A stretch of DNA of 64,000 nucleotides, taken from positions 310,001-374,000 of the forward strand of contig JAFIGV010000015.1 in NCBI GenBank assembly GCA_017849575.1. Reading direction: 5' to 3'. A model generated the notes under the pieces. It worked only from the letters and a program-made list of their open reading frames with translations, was not told the DNA's origin and did no database searches. A program made the position numbers and the translations under genes. The stretch is from Flavipsychrobacter sp. (lineage in GTDB: Bacteria > Bacteroidota > Bacteroidia > Chitinophagales > Chitinophagaceae). Shown in pieces: positions 15,475 through 24,928 of this stretch (within the stretch, counting starts at the first letter, position 1; every line of letters starts with the position of its first letter).

Positions 15475-18099
15475 ATGAACCTAAATAATTTCACAATCAA
15501 AGCTCAGGAACTGTTGGGACAGGCGCAGCAGATCGCCTTCAACCATCAACAACCCAACATTGAGACGGCGCACCTTCTAAAAGCTATGCTCGATGATGAA
15601 AACGGCACCATTCAGTATCTGCTCAAGAAAAATAATGTCAGCCTGCCTGCCGTTGAGAAAAAGCTTATGGAGCAGATAGAGAAGCTGCCTCGCGTGCAGG
15701 GCGGAGAGCCTGCGCAAAGCATCAGCCGCGAACTGAACAATGTAGTGCTGAGAGCGGGTGCGGCGCTAAAGGAATTTAATGATGAATTTGTTACCCCCGA
15801 GCACCTTTTGCTGGGTATGCTGCAGGTGAACGATGAAACAGGAAGGTTGCTCAAAGATGCGGGCCTTACTGAAAAAGGACTGGTAACGGCTGTGAAAGAT
15901 CTGCGTAAGGGTAGTACGGTCAATTCGCAGACCTCCGAACAGCAATATCAGGCGCTGCAACGCTACTCCAAAAATCTGAATGAACTGGCCAGAAACGGCA
16001 AGCTTGATCCGGTGATTGGTCGTGATGAAGAGATCAGAAGAACCTTGCACATCCTTTCCCGAAGGTCCAAGAATAATCCCATTCTTGTCGGCGAACCGGG
16101 CGTGGGTAAAACGGCTATCGTGGAAGGGCTGGCACACCGAATCATCAATGGTGATGTGCCGGATAATCTGAAGTCAAAGATCATTTATGCTCTTGATATG
16201 GGTTCGCTAATGGCGGGCGCAAAATATCGGGGTGAGTTTGAAGAACGTCTGAAAGGCGTGGTGAAGGAAGTGTCGGAAAGCAATGGCGAGATCATTCTTT
16301 TTATCGACGAAATCCACACACTTATTGGAGCAGGTGCTATGGAAGGCGCCATGGATGCGGCCAATATCCTGAAACCCGCACTTGCACGGGGCGAGCTTAG
16401 AGCCATAGGTGCAACCACCCTCAATGAGTATCAGAAATATTTCGAGAAGGATAAGGCGCTGGAAAGAAGGTTTCAAAAAGTTTTTGTCGATGAGCCTTCG
16501 CCCGAAGATGCTATTTCCATTCTGCGTGGATTGAAAGACCGCTATGAGTCTCACCACCAGGTGCGGATCAAAGACGAGGCCATTATCGCTGCCGTCGAGT
16601 TATCTCATCGCTACATCACCGATCGTTTTCTTCCCGATAAGGCAATCGATCTCATAGACGAAAGCGCTGCCAAGCTGAAGCTGGAAATGAATTCGATGCC
16701 TGAGGAACTCGATGAACTGGAGCGCAGAATCCGTCAGCTCGAAATTGAGCGGGAAGCCATAAAAAGAGAAAATGATGATGAGAAGCTGCGCCAGCTCAAT
16801 CAGGAGATATCCGTACTCAATGTGCAGCGGGATACCCTTAAGGCCAAATGGCTGGAAGAAAAGGAAATCGTGGACAAGATCAATCAGGCTAAGAATGCCA
16901 TGGAGCAACTGAAACTTGAAGCAGAAAAGGCAGAACGTGAAGGCGAGTACGGTCGTGTGGCCGAGATCAGGTATGGCAAAATAAAGGAAGAAGAGCAGCG
17001 GGTGGCAGACTTGTCGTCTCAGCTTCATGCTATGGACGACCAGCACAAACGCCTGCTGAAAGAGGAGGTGGATGCAGAGGATATTGCAGAGAATGTAGCC
17101 AAAGCTACCGGCATACCCGTACAAAGAATGCTGCAGAGCGAACGCGAAAAGCTGCTCCATCTGGAAGAGGAGCTGCACAAAAGAGTAGTGGGTCAGGAAG
17201 AAGCAATCGAAGCTGTCTCGGATGCGATACGCAGAGGTCGCGCAGGCTTGCAGGATCCGCGCAAACCCATTGGCTCCTTTATCTTCCTCGGTACCACCGG
17301 CGTGGGTAAAACAGAACTCGCCAAAGCCCTTGCGGAAATACTCTTTGACGATGAGCATATGATGACCCGTATTGACATGAGCGAATACCAGGAAAAACAC
17401 AGCGTGAGCCGACTGGTGGGTGCGCCTCCGGGCTATGTGGGTTACGATGAGGGCGGTCAGCTCACCGAGGCCGTGCGTCGCAAGCCCTATTCCGTTATCC
17501 TGCTCGACGAGATCGAAAAAGCACACCCTGATACCTTCAATGTCCTGCTGCAGGTGCTTGACGATGGCCGGCTTACCGACAATAAGGGGCGTACGGTCAA
17601 CTTTAAGAATACCATCATTATTATGACCTCCAACATGGGAAGTTCCATCATTCAGGAGAACTTTGCCGATCTCGAGGGAAAGAACGTGGAACAGGTCGTT
17701 GAAGCCACGCGGGAGGAAGTGATGAACTTGCTCAGGCAGACATTGCGACCAGAATTTTTAAATCGTGTGGACGATGTCATCATGTTCCATCCTTTAATGC
17801 GGAAGGAGATAAAAGGCATCATCAGGATACAGTTACAGAACCTTCAGCGACAACTCCGGCAGCAGGGTATCGACCTTCAGTTCACGGACTATGCGCTCGA
17901 TTATCTTTCGCAGCGCGGTTTCGACCCGCAATATGGTGCAAGACCGCTGAAAAGAGTCATTCAGAAAGATATTATCAATATGCTCAGCAAAAAGATTATC
18001 GGAGGGGAGATTGACAAGGCAAAACCTGTGTTGATCGATGTCTTCGATGGAGTGGTGGTCATGCGCAACGAACAGATCGCAACAACAGAGAAGCAATAA
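15475..18099 (+). CDS. clpB: ATP-dependent disaggregase ClpB
   Basis: The protein (874 aa from ATG 15475) is the AAA+ chaperone that pulls polypeptides out of aggregates together with DnaK. In order: Clp N-domain (1-145, starting [14 protein letters not shown]), first ATPase with Walker A GEPGVGKT (about 206) and Walker [11 protein letters not shown], the long charged coiled-coil middle domain (about 395-530) that separates ClpB from ClpA/ClpC, and second ATPase with GTTGVGKT (about 606), the pore loop GYVGYDEGG and Walker [11 protein letters not shown]. There is no ClpP-binding loop. The chosen start matches the normal family N-terminus. A strong terminator follows directly. Confidence 0.95.
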   Translation: MNLNNFTIKAQELLGQAQQIAFNHQQPNIETAHLLKAMLDDENGTIQYLLKKNNVSLPAVEKKLMEQIEKLPRVQGGEPAQSISRELNNVVLRAGAALKEFNDEFVTPEHLLLGMLQVNDETGRLLKDAGLTEKGLVTAVKDLRKGSTVNSQTSEQQYQALQRYSKNLNELARNGKLDPVIGRDEEIRRTLHILSRRSKNNPILVGEPGVGKTAIVEGLAHRIINGDVPDNLKSKIIYALDMGSLMAGAKYRGEFEERLKGVVKEVSESNGEIILFIDEIHTLIGAGAMEGAMDAANILKPALARGELRAIGATTLNEYQKYFEKDKALERRFQKVFVDEPSPEDAISILRGLKDRYESHHQVRIKDEAIIAAVELSHRYITDRFLPDKAIDLIDESAAKLKLEMNSMPEELDELERRIRQLEIEREAIKRENDDEKLRQLNQEISVLNVQRDTLKAKWLEEKEIVDKINQAKNAMEQLKLEAEKAEREGEYGRVAEIRYGKIKEEEQRVADLSSQLHAMDDQHKRLLKEEVDAEDIAENVAKATGIPVQRMLQSEREKLLHLEEELHKRVVGQEEAIEAVSDAIRRGRAGLQDPRKPIGSFIFLGTTGVGKTELAKALAEILFDDEHMMTRIDMSEYQEKHSVSRLVGAPPGYVGYDEGGQLTEAVRRKPYSVILLDEIEKAHPDTFNVLLQVLDDGRLTDNKGRTVNFKNTIIIMTSNMGSSIIQENFADLEGKNVEQVVEATREEVMNLLRQTLRPEFLNRVDDVIMFHPLMRKEIKGIIRIQLQNLQRQLRQQGIDLQFTDYALDYLSQRGFDPQYGARPLKRVIQKDIINMLSKKIIGGEIDKAKPVLIDVFDGVVVMRNEQIATTEKQ

Positions 18100-18103
18100 A
18101 TGA

Positions 18104-18128
18104 AAAGACGTCCTTCGGGACGTTTTTT
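18104..18128 (+). terminator. intrinsic terminator of clpB
   Basis: ACGTCC-TTCG-GGACGT forms a 6-bp stem with a stable TTCG tetraloop, followed by a run of T. Confidence 0.85.
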
Positions 18129-18172
18129 CGTAATAATTTTCTTAACTTACCCATCTCAAATACCAGGATGCA

Positions 18173-18544
18173 ATGAAAAAATTATTTTTTGCAGCATTTG
18201 CTCTCTGCGCCTTTTCCGTTACTGTGCGTGCTCAGGATGCGCGCGCCAACGCCACACCCTTCGATCAGGAAGCCGTTGCACGCGCTGCCGTATTGGGCGC
18301 AGAAATTGAAACCAATGATCTGGAAAAAAAGGTGCAACTAACCAGCGATCAGCGGGCCAGGATCATGGAAGCCAACCGAAGCATTGGCGAAAAGCAAGCT
18401 TATCTGAAAGCCACGGGACAGGATACCGAACAGAATATGAAGGATCTGGAAAACGCCCGGCAAAAAATGTACTTCACCATCCTGACGGACGCACAGGTGG
18501 TACAGTACAAGCAGGCCATCGACAAAAAAAGAAAGTCCGAATAA
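18173..18544 (+). CDS. small secreted helical protein, paralogue 1
   Basis: The protein (123 aa) has a signal peptide (MKKLFFAAFALCAFSVTVRAQ) and a mature part of about 100 residues, mostly helical and charged. The core VQLTSDQRARIMEANRSI and the later ILTDAQVVQYKQAIDKK are LTxxQ-like segments, loosely recalling Spy/CpxP periplasmic proteins. The next gene has the same size, signal peptide and terminal LTxEQ...YK pattern, so the two look like diverged tandem duplicates. It follows the clpB terminator by 45 bp and so has its own promoter. Function unknown; a periplasmic chaperone-like role is only a guess. Confidence 0.7.
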   Translation: MKKLFFAAFALCAFSVTVRAQDARANATPFDQEAVARAAVLGAEIETNDLEKKVQLTSDQRARIMEANRSIGEKQAYLKATGQDTEQNMKDLENARQKMYFTILTDAQVVQYKQAIDKKRKSE

Positions 18545-18684
18545 TTGTAGGAGAATTTCCAACCATTTATTTTCAGCAATCGTCTTCTACAACAGGTTAC
18601 AATTTTAGGAATGCAGAAAACGTTTTTTCAGTGCAATTTCTTTTACTTTGTAGCCGCTGCTTTAAAATTTAAAAATTATATACA

Positions 18685-19044
18685 ATGAAGAAAATCGCTT
18701 TGGTAATGTCACTCTTTCTGGGAGCTACAACACTTTCCCTGGCCCAGAAAGCGGAAAAGGAAGTTCCGGATTTTGCAAAGCCTCGCAATGAAGCCGAGAA
18801 ACCTGTAATCGCCAGGGCTCAGGCCGAGACTGCGGAAATGGTAAAGATGTTTAAGCTCGATGATAAAAAAGAGCTTACACTGCTGGAAATCAACGTGGGC
18901 ATTGAGCGCCGCATTGCAGATGCACAAAACCAGGATAACAAGGATGCGCTGCTTGCAGAGGTTGAAGCCAAACGCTGGAATTTCTATCAGCGTTATCTTA
19001 CGCCCGAGCAGTATGCAAAATATAAGGAGTTTAAACAGAAGTAA
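18685..19044 (+). CDS. small secreted helical protein, paralogue 2
   Basis: The protein (119 aa) has a signal peptide ending LSLAQ and a charged helical mature domain with KKELTLLEINVGIERRIADA and the tail YLTPEQYAKYKEFKQK. The paired LTxxE/LTxEQ segments match the preceding gene in position, which supports duplication. A TACTTTG promoter-like box lies in the 140-bp gap upstream (near 18645), so it may be expressed independently. It is closed by an intrinsic terminator. Distant resemblance to the Spy/CpxP group is suggestive, not established. Confidence 0.7.
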   Translation: MKKIALVMSLFLGATTLSLAQKAEKEVPDFAKPRNEAEKPVIARAQAETAEMVKMFKLDDKKELTLLEINVGIERRIADAQNQDNKDALLAEVEAKRWNFYQRYLTPEQYAKYKEFKQK

Positions 19045-19067
19045 TTTAAACAACCTTTGAAAAGATT

Positions 19068-19098
19068 ACGGGTGCTATCTTTAGTGCCCGTTTTTTTT
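19068..19098 (+). terminator. intrinsic terminator
   Basis: ACGGGTGCT-ATCTTT-AGTGCCCGT folds into a 9-bp stem with two G-U pairs, followed by eight T. It ends 5 bp before the next start codon. Confidence 0.8.
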
Positions 19099-19103
19099 AT
19101 TGC

Positions 19104-19451
19104 ATGAAGACCATAGCCTGCCTGCTGGTATCCAATTGTTTTATGACTTATGCCTGGTATGGGCATCTGAAAAAGGGTGCGGCAGACGTTCCCTTGTTTA
19201 AACTTATCCTCATAAGCTGGGGCATCGCTTTTTTCGAATACCTGTTTATGGTCCCGGCCAATAATCGTTTCGGACTAACCGAAGGCTATTCTCCCTTTCA
19301 GTTAAAGACAATTCAGGAGGTAATATCTCTGCTTGTTTTCTGTGCCTTCGCCATTTTTTTCCTTAAAGAACCCCTTCGCTGGAATTATCTGGTCGCCTTC
19401 CTGTTTATCATCGGGGCCGTGTATTTTATGTTTTACCCTAAAGGCCGTTAG
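19104..19451 (+). CDS. DUF486 / DMT-family small membrane protein
   Basis: The protein (115 aa) has four predicted membrane helices and the family pattern: CLLVSNCFMTYAWYGHLK at the start, WGIAFFEYLFMVPANNRFG in the middle, LKTIQEVISLLVF, and a last helix ending YFMFYPKGR. DUF486 belongs to the drug/metabolite transporter superfamily; the four-helix size suggests it works as a dimer. Substrate unknown. Its stop overlaps the 3' end of the convergent MFS gene by 4 bp. Confidence 0.88.
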   Translation: MKTIACLLVSNCFMTYAWYGHLKKGAADVPLFKLILISWGIAFFEYLFMVPANNRFGLTEGYSPFQLKTIQEVISLLVFCAFAIFFLKEPLRWNYLVAFLFIIGAVYFMFYPKGR

Positions 19452-20800
19452 TTTTTCCTGCGTACGGCATCAGTATCCAGCTTAAAGGACCTGATGGCCG
19501 GGGCTATCCACCAGGTAGTGGCTACCACCAGCAGGGTCATGCATCCGCCAAAAACAACGGCCGGAACAGTTCCCATCCATTTGGCGGTAAGTCCGCTTTC
19601 TACTTCTCCAATCTCGTTGCTGGATGAAATGAACATGGTGTTTACCGCCGCCACCCGGCCGCGCATTTCATCGGGTGTGTAGAGTTGCAATATAGTACCG
19701 CGAACCACAACACTCACGGCATCGAGCATGCCACTGAGCAGCAACGCGCTGAAAGAAATATATACATTTTTAGAAATGCCGAAGATGATCATACACGCCC
19801 CGAAACCGGCAATACTGAACAAGAGTTTGTACCCGGGATTCTTTTTCAGAGGAATGGCCGCCAGCAGAAAGAAGGTGAGGATGGAACCCATGCCTGGAGC
19901 AGCACGCAGCCATCCATAACCTACTTCGCCCACTTTCAGAATGTCTCGGGCATAGGCAGGCAGCAGCGCGGTGGCTCCCCCAAACAGTACAGCAAACATA
20001 TCCAACGCCAGTGCTGCAAGAATGATCTGCGTTCCGAAGACGAATCCTAACCCCTGACGGAGGCTTTTGAGCACTTTCTCTTTTTCTTTCTTGACGATAG
20101 GCTGCCTGGGTATATGGAGCACCGCTGCAAAAGCTACCATTTCCATAGCCGATACCGCCAGCAGGCTTAGCGGCACCCGCATCAAAGCAATAAGCACACC
20201 ACCCATAAGCGGTCCCAATACGGCGCCGGTTTGCCAGGACGCTGAACTCCAGGTGGCGGCATTGGCGATATGGCGGCGCGGAATCAGTAGTCCTAAGAGT
20301 GAAAAAGACGAAGGGCTCAGAAACGCCCGGATGACGCCATTGATGAAAAAGCCTGCATAGATCAGGTTGGTAACTGTACGTACCGTCAACAGTTGCTGAT
20401 CGGCCGCCAAACTCAGGGCTACATATCCCGCGGTGAGGAGTAGATAGCCGCCCACACACCAGGTCAGAATGGTTCGCTTTTCCCGTTGCTCCACAAAATG
20501 ACCGGAAAACAAAGAACATCCGATAGCGGGTATCGCCTCAAAAAGGCCGAGTTTGCCGATGGACCACACGTCATTGGTGAGTGTATAGAGCCAATACACC
20601 AAAATTGTATTTTGCATGAACAGAGCCAGGATAATTCCGAAACGCTGGAGCAGATAACTCCGGAACAAAGGAAAACTTAGTGCCCTGTTTTTGAGAATAA
20701 ACCTGATGGAGAAGTGCAAGCCGGTGGATTTTCGCTGCAAATTTATTGCGCAGCATCCAAAGAACGGGTCGGGAATATTCGTCTTTAATGCGCCTGCCAT
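19448..20800 (-). CDS. MFS transporter (EntS/MFS_3-like exporter)
   Basis: The protein (450 codons as read) has 12 probable membrane helices. Motifs of the MFS_3 group are visible: FPLFRSYLLQRFG at the first helix, SGHFVEQREKR (motif A-like loop between helices 2 and 3), and TPDEMRGRVAAVNTMFISSSNEIGEVESG in the second half. Relatives export siderophores or drugs. The first 30 residues are not family-like, and the frame begins only 14 bp from a divergent gene, so the true start is probably further in, for example a TTG about 26 codons downstream. Confidence 0.85.
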   Translation of the reverse strand: MAGALKTNIPDPFFGCCAINLQRKSTGLHFSIRFILKNRALSFPLFRSYLLQRFGIILALFMQNTILVYWLYTLTNDVWSIGKLGLFEAIPAIGCSLFSGHFVEQREKRTILTWCVGGYLLLTAGYVALSLAADQQLLTVRTVTNLIYAGFFINGVIRAFLSPSSFSLLGLLIPRRHIANAATWSSASWQTGAVLGPLMGGVLIALMRVPLSLLAVSAMEMVAFAAVLHIPRQPIVKKEKEKVLKSLRQGLGFVFGTQIILAALALDMFAVLFGGATALLPAYARDILKVGEVGYGWLRAAPGMGSILTFFLLAAIPLKKNPGYKLLFSIAGFGACMIIFGISKNVYISFSALLLSGMLDAVSVVVRGTILQLYTPDEMRGRVAAVNTMFISSSNEIGEVESGLTAKWMGTVPAVVFGGCMTLLVVATTWWIAPAIRSFKLDTDAVRRKN

Positions 20801-20814
20801 TACACCAACCGTAA

Positions 20815-21369
20815 ATGAAAAAGCTTATACTCTTCTATCTTTTTGCTGTGGGATTGCCGGCTTCTACGCTATGGGCGCCGGGTTGTGGTCGTCCCTGCGA
20901 AGAACAGTGTCATCTTATCAGGAACCTCAAACTTGAGTCGCTCGACAACAGCGGCCCTGTGCCTGCTGAAATGCTTCATCAACAGGTGCTGGCAAAAGCT
21001 CTGATACTAAGGCTTTCGGTTCAGGATTCGTTGCGGCCGGAGTTATGCGCTTCGGGTCTGGGCCTGTTTACCGTGCCGGCGTTTGCCGCCCGTGCCTACT
21101 GTCCGGTTGAGCGTACCCGGCACCTCACCCGTTTGTGGACCATCAGCAGCGACGAGAACTTTGACGCCGCGCATCCTGCCGGTTCCTCTCTCAATGATCT
21201 CTTCTATCTACGTGACAGTGCCGTGTCCAGCGCCAACGGTACTTATGAGTTTTATCTGCTTCAGGAGCCGGCCGCTGAGTCGGTGCACCGCTTTCAGCTT
21301 ACGCTTTTTTTTCCTGGTTATGATACCCTCACTACAATCACCGGGCACTTTAAGTTGTTGAAGAAATGA
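20815..21369 (+). CDS. exported protein of unknown function
   Basis: The protein (184 aa) has a signal peptide (LILFYLFAVGLPASTLW) and a mature domain with five cysteines (GCGRPCEEQC near the start, then LCAS and AYCPVE), compatible with disulfides in the periplasm. The C-terminal half (FQLTLFFPGYDTLTTITGHFKL) looks like a beta-sandwich strand pair. I do not recognise the family. Its stop overlaps the start of the next gene by 4 bp (ATGA), so the two are translationally coupled and may work together at the envelope. Confidence 0.6.
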   Translation: MKKLILFYLFAVGLPASTLWAPGCGRPCEEQCHLIRNLKLESLDNSGPVPAEMLHQQVLAKALILRLSVQDSLRPELCASGLGLFTVPAFAARAYCPVERTRHLTRLWTISSDENFDAAHPAGSSLNDLFYLRDSAVSSANGTYEFYLLQEPAAESVHRFQLTLFFPGYDTLTTITGHFKLLKK

Positions 21370-22133
21370 GGCAGCTCGTATTCCTGGGTGTTGCTTTGCT
21401 TTTTAGTGGCCCGCTTCGGTCTCAACACCTGCCGGATAGCCGTTTCAGAGCGGGGATTGAAGTTGTGTCCGGCATTAGTGCGCAGGCGTTCAACGAGGGC
21501 AGTCGCACCCTTGCAGGATGCAGTAATACCTCGGCCGGAGCTTACCTTTCCATGGCCAGGCCCTTGTATCAGGGGGTTGCCTTAGGCTTTTTTGGCGGAT
21601 ATGAAGTACAGGGCATCCACGGAAATGCGGTTCGACAGTACGTCGCAGAGCGTTACGGAGTCACCAATCAATATCTTTCTGTCCTGTCCGCTTCACATTA
21701 CAGCGTTTGGCGGATGGGTGCGGAAGTCTTCCGGCCCTTCCCGCTGCGCAGATCGCGTTCCTTAGATCCTTTTCTTCGGATCGGCCTTGGAAGCATGAGC
21801 GACTTTCAGGATGTTCAAGTCCGGATTAAGGAACGAGATGATAATTATTTCGAAGAATATACACTGGTCATAAGGCCCCAACACCGTTTCAATGCTGCTT
21901 ATTACGTTGTCGGAGTAAGGGCGATCCTGCCCCTGAGCTATCTTACCTATGTGCGGCTTTCATTTTCCTATACAGCAACAAATTTTCACTACACTCTCGA
22001 AGAAGACGGGAGCAACCTGACGAACCAAAAATGGAACCGTCAGGAGAAGCAATCCTATCTTTTAGGTACCTTCCAACTGGGTCTTGGGTTCGACTTTCGT
22101 TTTGGACGTCGCAAATTTCCAGGCAACCGCTAA
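21366..22133 (+). CDS. predicted small outer-membrane beta-barrel protein
   Basis: The protein (255 aa) has a signal peptide (ending LRSQ) and alternating strands rich in Tyr/Phe (GVALGFFGGYEV, SLDPFLRIGLGSMS, FNAAYYVVGVRAIL, YVRLSFSYTATNF). It ends GTFQLGLGFDFRFG followed by a basic tail. This is the pattern of an 8-10-strand outer-membrane barrel. The function is unknown. It overlaps the previous exported protein by 4 bp and is followed 11 bp later by an ABC permease. Confidence 0.65.
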   Translation: MRQLVFLGVALLFSGPLRSQHLPDSRFRAGIEVVSGISAQAFNEGSRTLAGCSNTSAGAYLSMARPLYQGVALGFFGGYEVQGIHGNAVRQYVAERYGVTNQYLSVLSASHYSVWRMGAEVFRPFPLRRSRSLDPFLRIGLGSMSDFQDVQVRIKERDDNYFEEYTLVIRPQHRFNAAYYVVGVRAILPLSYLTYVRLSFSYTATNFHYTLEEDGSNLTNQKWNRQEKQSYLLGTFQLGLGFDFRFGRRKFPGNR

Positions 22134-22144
22134 ATTTGTTGCGG

Positions 22145-23401
22145 ATGAATCATAGCCGCCAGCTCATTTTTACCAGCATATCTCAGGCCCTGCAAGAGCT
22201 GCGGGTCAACAAGCTGCGTACCTTTCTTTCCTTGCTGGGCATCACCATTGGCATTTTTTGTATTGTAGCCGTGTTCACCGTGGTGGATAGTATGAAGAAC
22301 AATATAAAGAATGAAATGTCGACCCTGGGCAGCGATGTGCTGTATGTTGGCCGGTGGCCCTGGATGCCGGAGAGCGGGGAGTATAAATGGTGGGAGTTTT
22401 GGCGAAGGCCCAGTATGACACCCAAAGAACTTCGGGCAGTGGAGCGCAATGTGCCCTCTGCATCGTTTGCCACCCTGTGTCTTGGCGTGAACGGCGAAAC
22501 CCTGAAACACCATGATCAGGAGATTTCCGGAATAAGCGTATATGCTGTAACCGAGAACTTTGACAAACTTCAGAACATTGAGATTGCTACAGGCCGCTAC
22601 CTCAGCATTGCGGAGCTGGCCGGAGGGGCAAGCACAGTGGTGATTGGCGATGAAGCATACCAGCAGCTCTTTCCGGGTAAGACAGACGCCATTGGCGAGG
22701 TGATTGGACTGAAAGGAAAAAAATACACAGTGGTAGGGGTGATGAAGAAGGTGGGGCAGAATATGGCCGGTTTCGACTTCGATGAGGGCATCATCATTCC
22801 TTATGAGTCTGCATCATCCCTCTATGATCTTCAGTCGCTTTCTTACGATCCGTTTCTCATCATCAAAGCAAGGCAGGGTTTCAACCTAGTGGACATGAAG
22901 TATGAAGTAGAAGGAGTGCTCAGGCAAACCCGAAAAGTAAAGCCCGGCGACAAAGATAATTTTGCGCTGAACCAGCTTAGTCAGGTTACCGAGCGGCTGG
23001 ATATGGTATTTGGAACTGTGGATCTTGTGGGCGGGGTAATCGCCGTTTTTTCGCTGCTTGTAGGGGGCTTTGGTATTGCTAATATTATGTTTGTCACGGT
23101 AAAGGAGCGTACCCGCATCATCGGACTGAAAAAGGCTGTGGGAGCACGACCGGGAAGTATATTGCTTGAGTTTTTGGTAGAAGCGATTACACTGTGTATC
23201 ACAGGTGGTTTGGTGGGTATCGTCATTGTGTTATTACTGAGCTTGTTGATGAACTACGGATTCGATTTTCCGATCACACTTTCAGGACAAAATTTCCTCA
23301 TCGGTATTGGTATATCGGCTGTAGTGGGCATTCTTGCCGGATATATCCCGGCAAGAGCAGCATCGCGGCTCGACCCAGTCGTGGCCATCCGGTCACAATA
23401 A
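22145..23401 (+). CDS. MacB/FtsX-type ABC transporter permease
   Basis: The protein (418 aa from ATG 22145, where the family-like N-terminus MNHSRQLIFTSISQALQEL starts; the frame is open further upstream, inside the previous gene) has one N-terminal membrane helix (LLGITIGIFCIVAVFTVV), a periplasmic MacB_PCD domain of about 230 residues, and a C-terminal FtsX domain with three helices and the loop VKERTRIIGLKKAVGARPG that contacts the ATPase. It ends with the typical PARAASRLDPVVAIR. No ATPase gene is adjacent, so the partner must be encoded elsewhere. Such transporters drive lipoprotein or peptide export from the periplasmic side. Confidence 0.88.
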   Translation: MNHSRQLIFTSISQALQELRVNKLRTFLSLLGITIGIFCIVAVFTVVDSMKNNIKNEMSTLGSDVLYVGRWPWMPESGEYKWWEFWRRPSMTPKELRAVERNVPSASFATLCLGVNGETLKHHDQEISGISVYAVTENFDKLQNIEIATGRYLSIAELAGGASTVVIGDEAYQQLFPGKTDAIGEVIGLKGKKYTVVGVMKKVGQNMAGFDFDEGIIIPYESASSLYDLQSLSYDPFLIIKARQGFNLVDMKYEVEGVLRQTRKVKPGDKDNFALNQLSQVTERLDMVFGTVDLVGGVIAVFSLLVGGFGIANIMFVTVKERTRIIGLKKAVGARPGSILLEFLVEAITLCITGGLVGIVIVLLLSLLMNYGFDFPITLSGQNFLIGIGISAVVGILAGYIPARAASRLDPVVAIRSQ

Positions 23402-23908
23402 ATGATTTTTATGGGAAACAAGGTACTTATCCTCGATCAGGAGCGCATCAGCAGAAAGCTGCAAAGAATGGCTTTTCAAATCTGGGAGCGGCATAGTCAG
23501 GAACAGGAACTTTTCTTTGCGGGCATTGCAGGAGCAGGCCTCACCCTGGCCCGCGATCTGGCGCGAAGGCTCGAGTCCATTAGCCCCATAAAGGTGCAGG
23601 TGGAAACCCTGACCATCAACAAACGCGATCCGCTTCAGTCGCGACCCGAGCTGAGCCGCACTTGTGCCGGTAAGCCACTGGTGCTGATTGACGATGTAGC
23701 CAATAGTGGCAAAACCCTGCTGCACGCCCTGCGTCCATTGCTCGATGCGCCACCCTCCAGCATCATGGTTGCCGTGCTTGTGGACCGAAAACATAAATCC
23801 TTTCCCATCACACCGGATATTGTGGGTCATTCTGTGGCCACCACGCTGCAGGAACATATTGAGGTGGTATGTGAAGGTGAAGACATCACCGCAGCGTATT
23901 TGCAGTAA
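23402..23908 (+). CDS. phosphoribosyltransferase-family protein (PyrR-like)
   Basis: The protein (168 aa) has the PRPP-binding motif VLIDDVANSGKTL (about 98-110) of type I phosphoribosyltransferases, and a hood region like PyrR (VQVETLTINKRDPL). PyrR proteins attenuate pyrimidine genes or act as uracil phosphoribosyltransferase; no pyr gene is near, so either role or a different base salvage is possible. The first ATG touches the permease stop (TAAATG); a second ATG at 23411 (MGNKVLIL) is equally good. Confidence 0.78.
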   Translation: MIFMGNKVLILDQERISRKLQRMAFQIWERHSQEQELFFAGIAGAGLTLARDLARRLESISPIKVQVETLTINKRDPLQSRPELSRTCAGKPLVLIDDVANSGKTLLHALRPLLDAPPSSIMVAVLVDRKHKSFPITPDIVGHSVATTLQEHIEVVCEGEDITAAYLQ

Positions 23909-23944
23909 AAAGAATTTTTAAAACATCTAAAGGAACAGGTTTAC

Positions 23945-24892
23945 ATGATTACACTTTGTATTCACGGCGGAGCGGGCAATATTACTCCGGCTATGATGAC
24001 TCCGGAACAGGAAGCGGCTTATCACCAGGGGCTCAGCGAGGCCCTTGCTGCCGGATATGCGGTATTGGAGTCTGGTGGCTCTGCCATGGACAGCGTCACC
24101 CGGGCTATTGTAAGTCTCGAGAACAACCCATTGTTTAATGCGGGCCGCGGATCGGTGTTTACCAAGAAGGGGTTGCATGAAATGGACGCTGCCCTGATGG
24201 ATGGCAGCAATCTCGCAGCAGGCGCAGTTGCCGGGGTGCGCAATATCAAGAATCCTATCCTGCTTGCCCGTGAGGTCATGCTGCATTCGGGCCATGTATT
24301 CCTGAGCGGCAGCGGGGCGGGTGAGTTTGCCCTGAATCAGAAATTAGAATTCGTTGCTGATGATTACTATTTCAATAAAGAACGCTATGATCAATGGATA
24401 GCCATACGCGATAGCGATTTTTATCAGTTAGATCATAAAGACGACAACCTGAAGGGAGCTGCACCCAACCCCGACTATAAATTTGGAACGGTGGGTGCCG
24501 TGGCCTGCGATGCATCTGGAAATCTGGCGGCCGGTACTTCTACAGGAGGCATGACCAACAAGCGCTTTGGCCGCATCGGAGATAGCCCTGTAGTTGGGTC
24601 GGGTACCTATGCCAACAATGCCACCTGTGCTATATCCTGCACCGGCCATGGCGAGTTTTTCCTGCGGGCGGTGGTAGCTTATGATGTATCTTGCCTGATA
24701 GAATACAAAGGCTTTACGCTGCAGCAGGCATGCGATGAAGTGATAAAAAACAAATTGGTGGCCATGGGAGGTGAAGGTGGATTGATTGCTGTAAATGCGG
24801 CAGGCGATCATCAGTTCTGCTTCAACTCGGCAGGAATGTATCGCGCAGTGCGCAGCAGCAGCGGGCTTTCGGAAGTTGCCTGGTATGGTTAG
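23945..24892 (+). CDS. iaaA: isoaspartyl peptidase / L-asparaginase (Ntn hydrolase)
   Basis: The protein (315 aa) is a plant-type asparaginase. The precursor cleaves itself before the catalytic Thr182 in FGTVGAVACD, leaving that threonine as N-terminal nucleophile. Conserved segments are IHGGAGNI at the start, FNAGRGSVFT, and the substrate loop STGGMTNKRFGRIGDSP. The C-terminal part has GTYANN. No export signal is present, so it is cytoplasmic, where it degrades beta-aspartyl dipeptides arising from damaged proteins. The mature subunits would be about 20 and 14 kDa. Confidence 0.93.
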   Translation: MITLCIHGGAGNITPAMMTPEQEAAYHQGLSEALAAGYAVLESGGSAMDSVTRAIVSLENNPLFNAGRGSVFTKKGLHEMDAALMDGSNLAAGAVAGVRNIKNPILLAREVMLHSGHVFLSGSGAGEFALNQKLEFVADDYYFNKERYDQWIAIRDSDFYQLDHKDDNLKGAAPNPDYKFGTVGAVACDASGNLAAGTSTGGMTNKRFGRIGDSPVVGSGTYANNATCAISCTGHGEFFLRAVVAYDVSCLIEYKGFTLQQACDEVIKNKLVAMGGEGGLIAVNAAGDHQFCFNSAGMYRAVRSSSGLSEVAWYG

Positions 24893-24928
24893 TTGTTCTC
24901 GGTAGTCTCAAGCAAAAAATAATATCCT

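Noticed and set aside
16600-17526. 308-codon minus-strand frame inside clpB
   Set aside because: It is the antisense shadow of a strongly conserved gene; the translation has no domain and is Cys/His/Phe-rich in the way antisense frames are.
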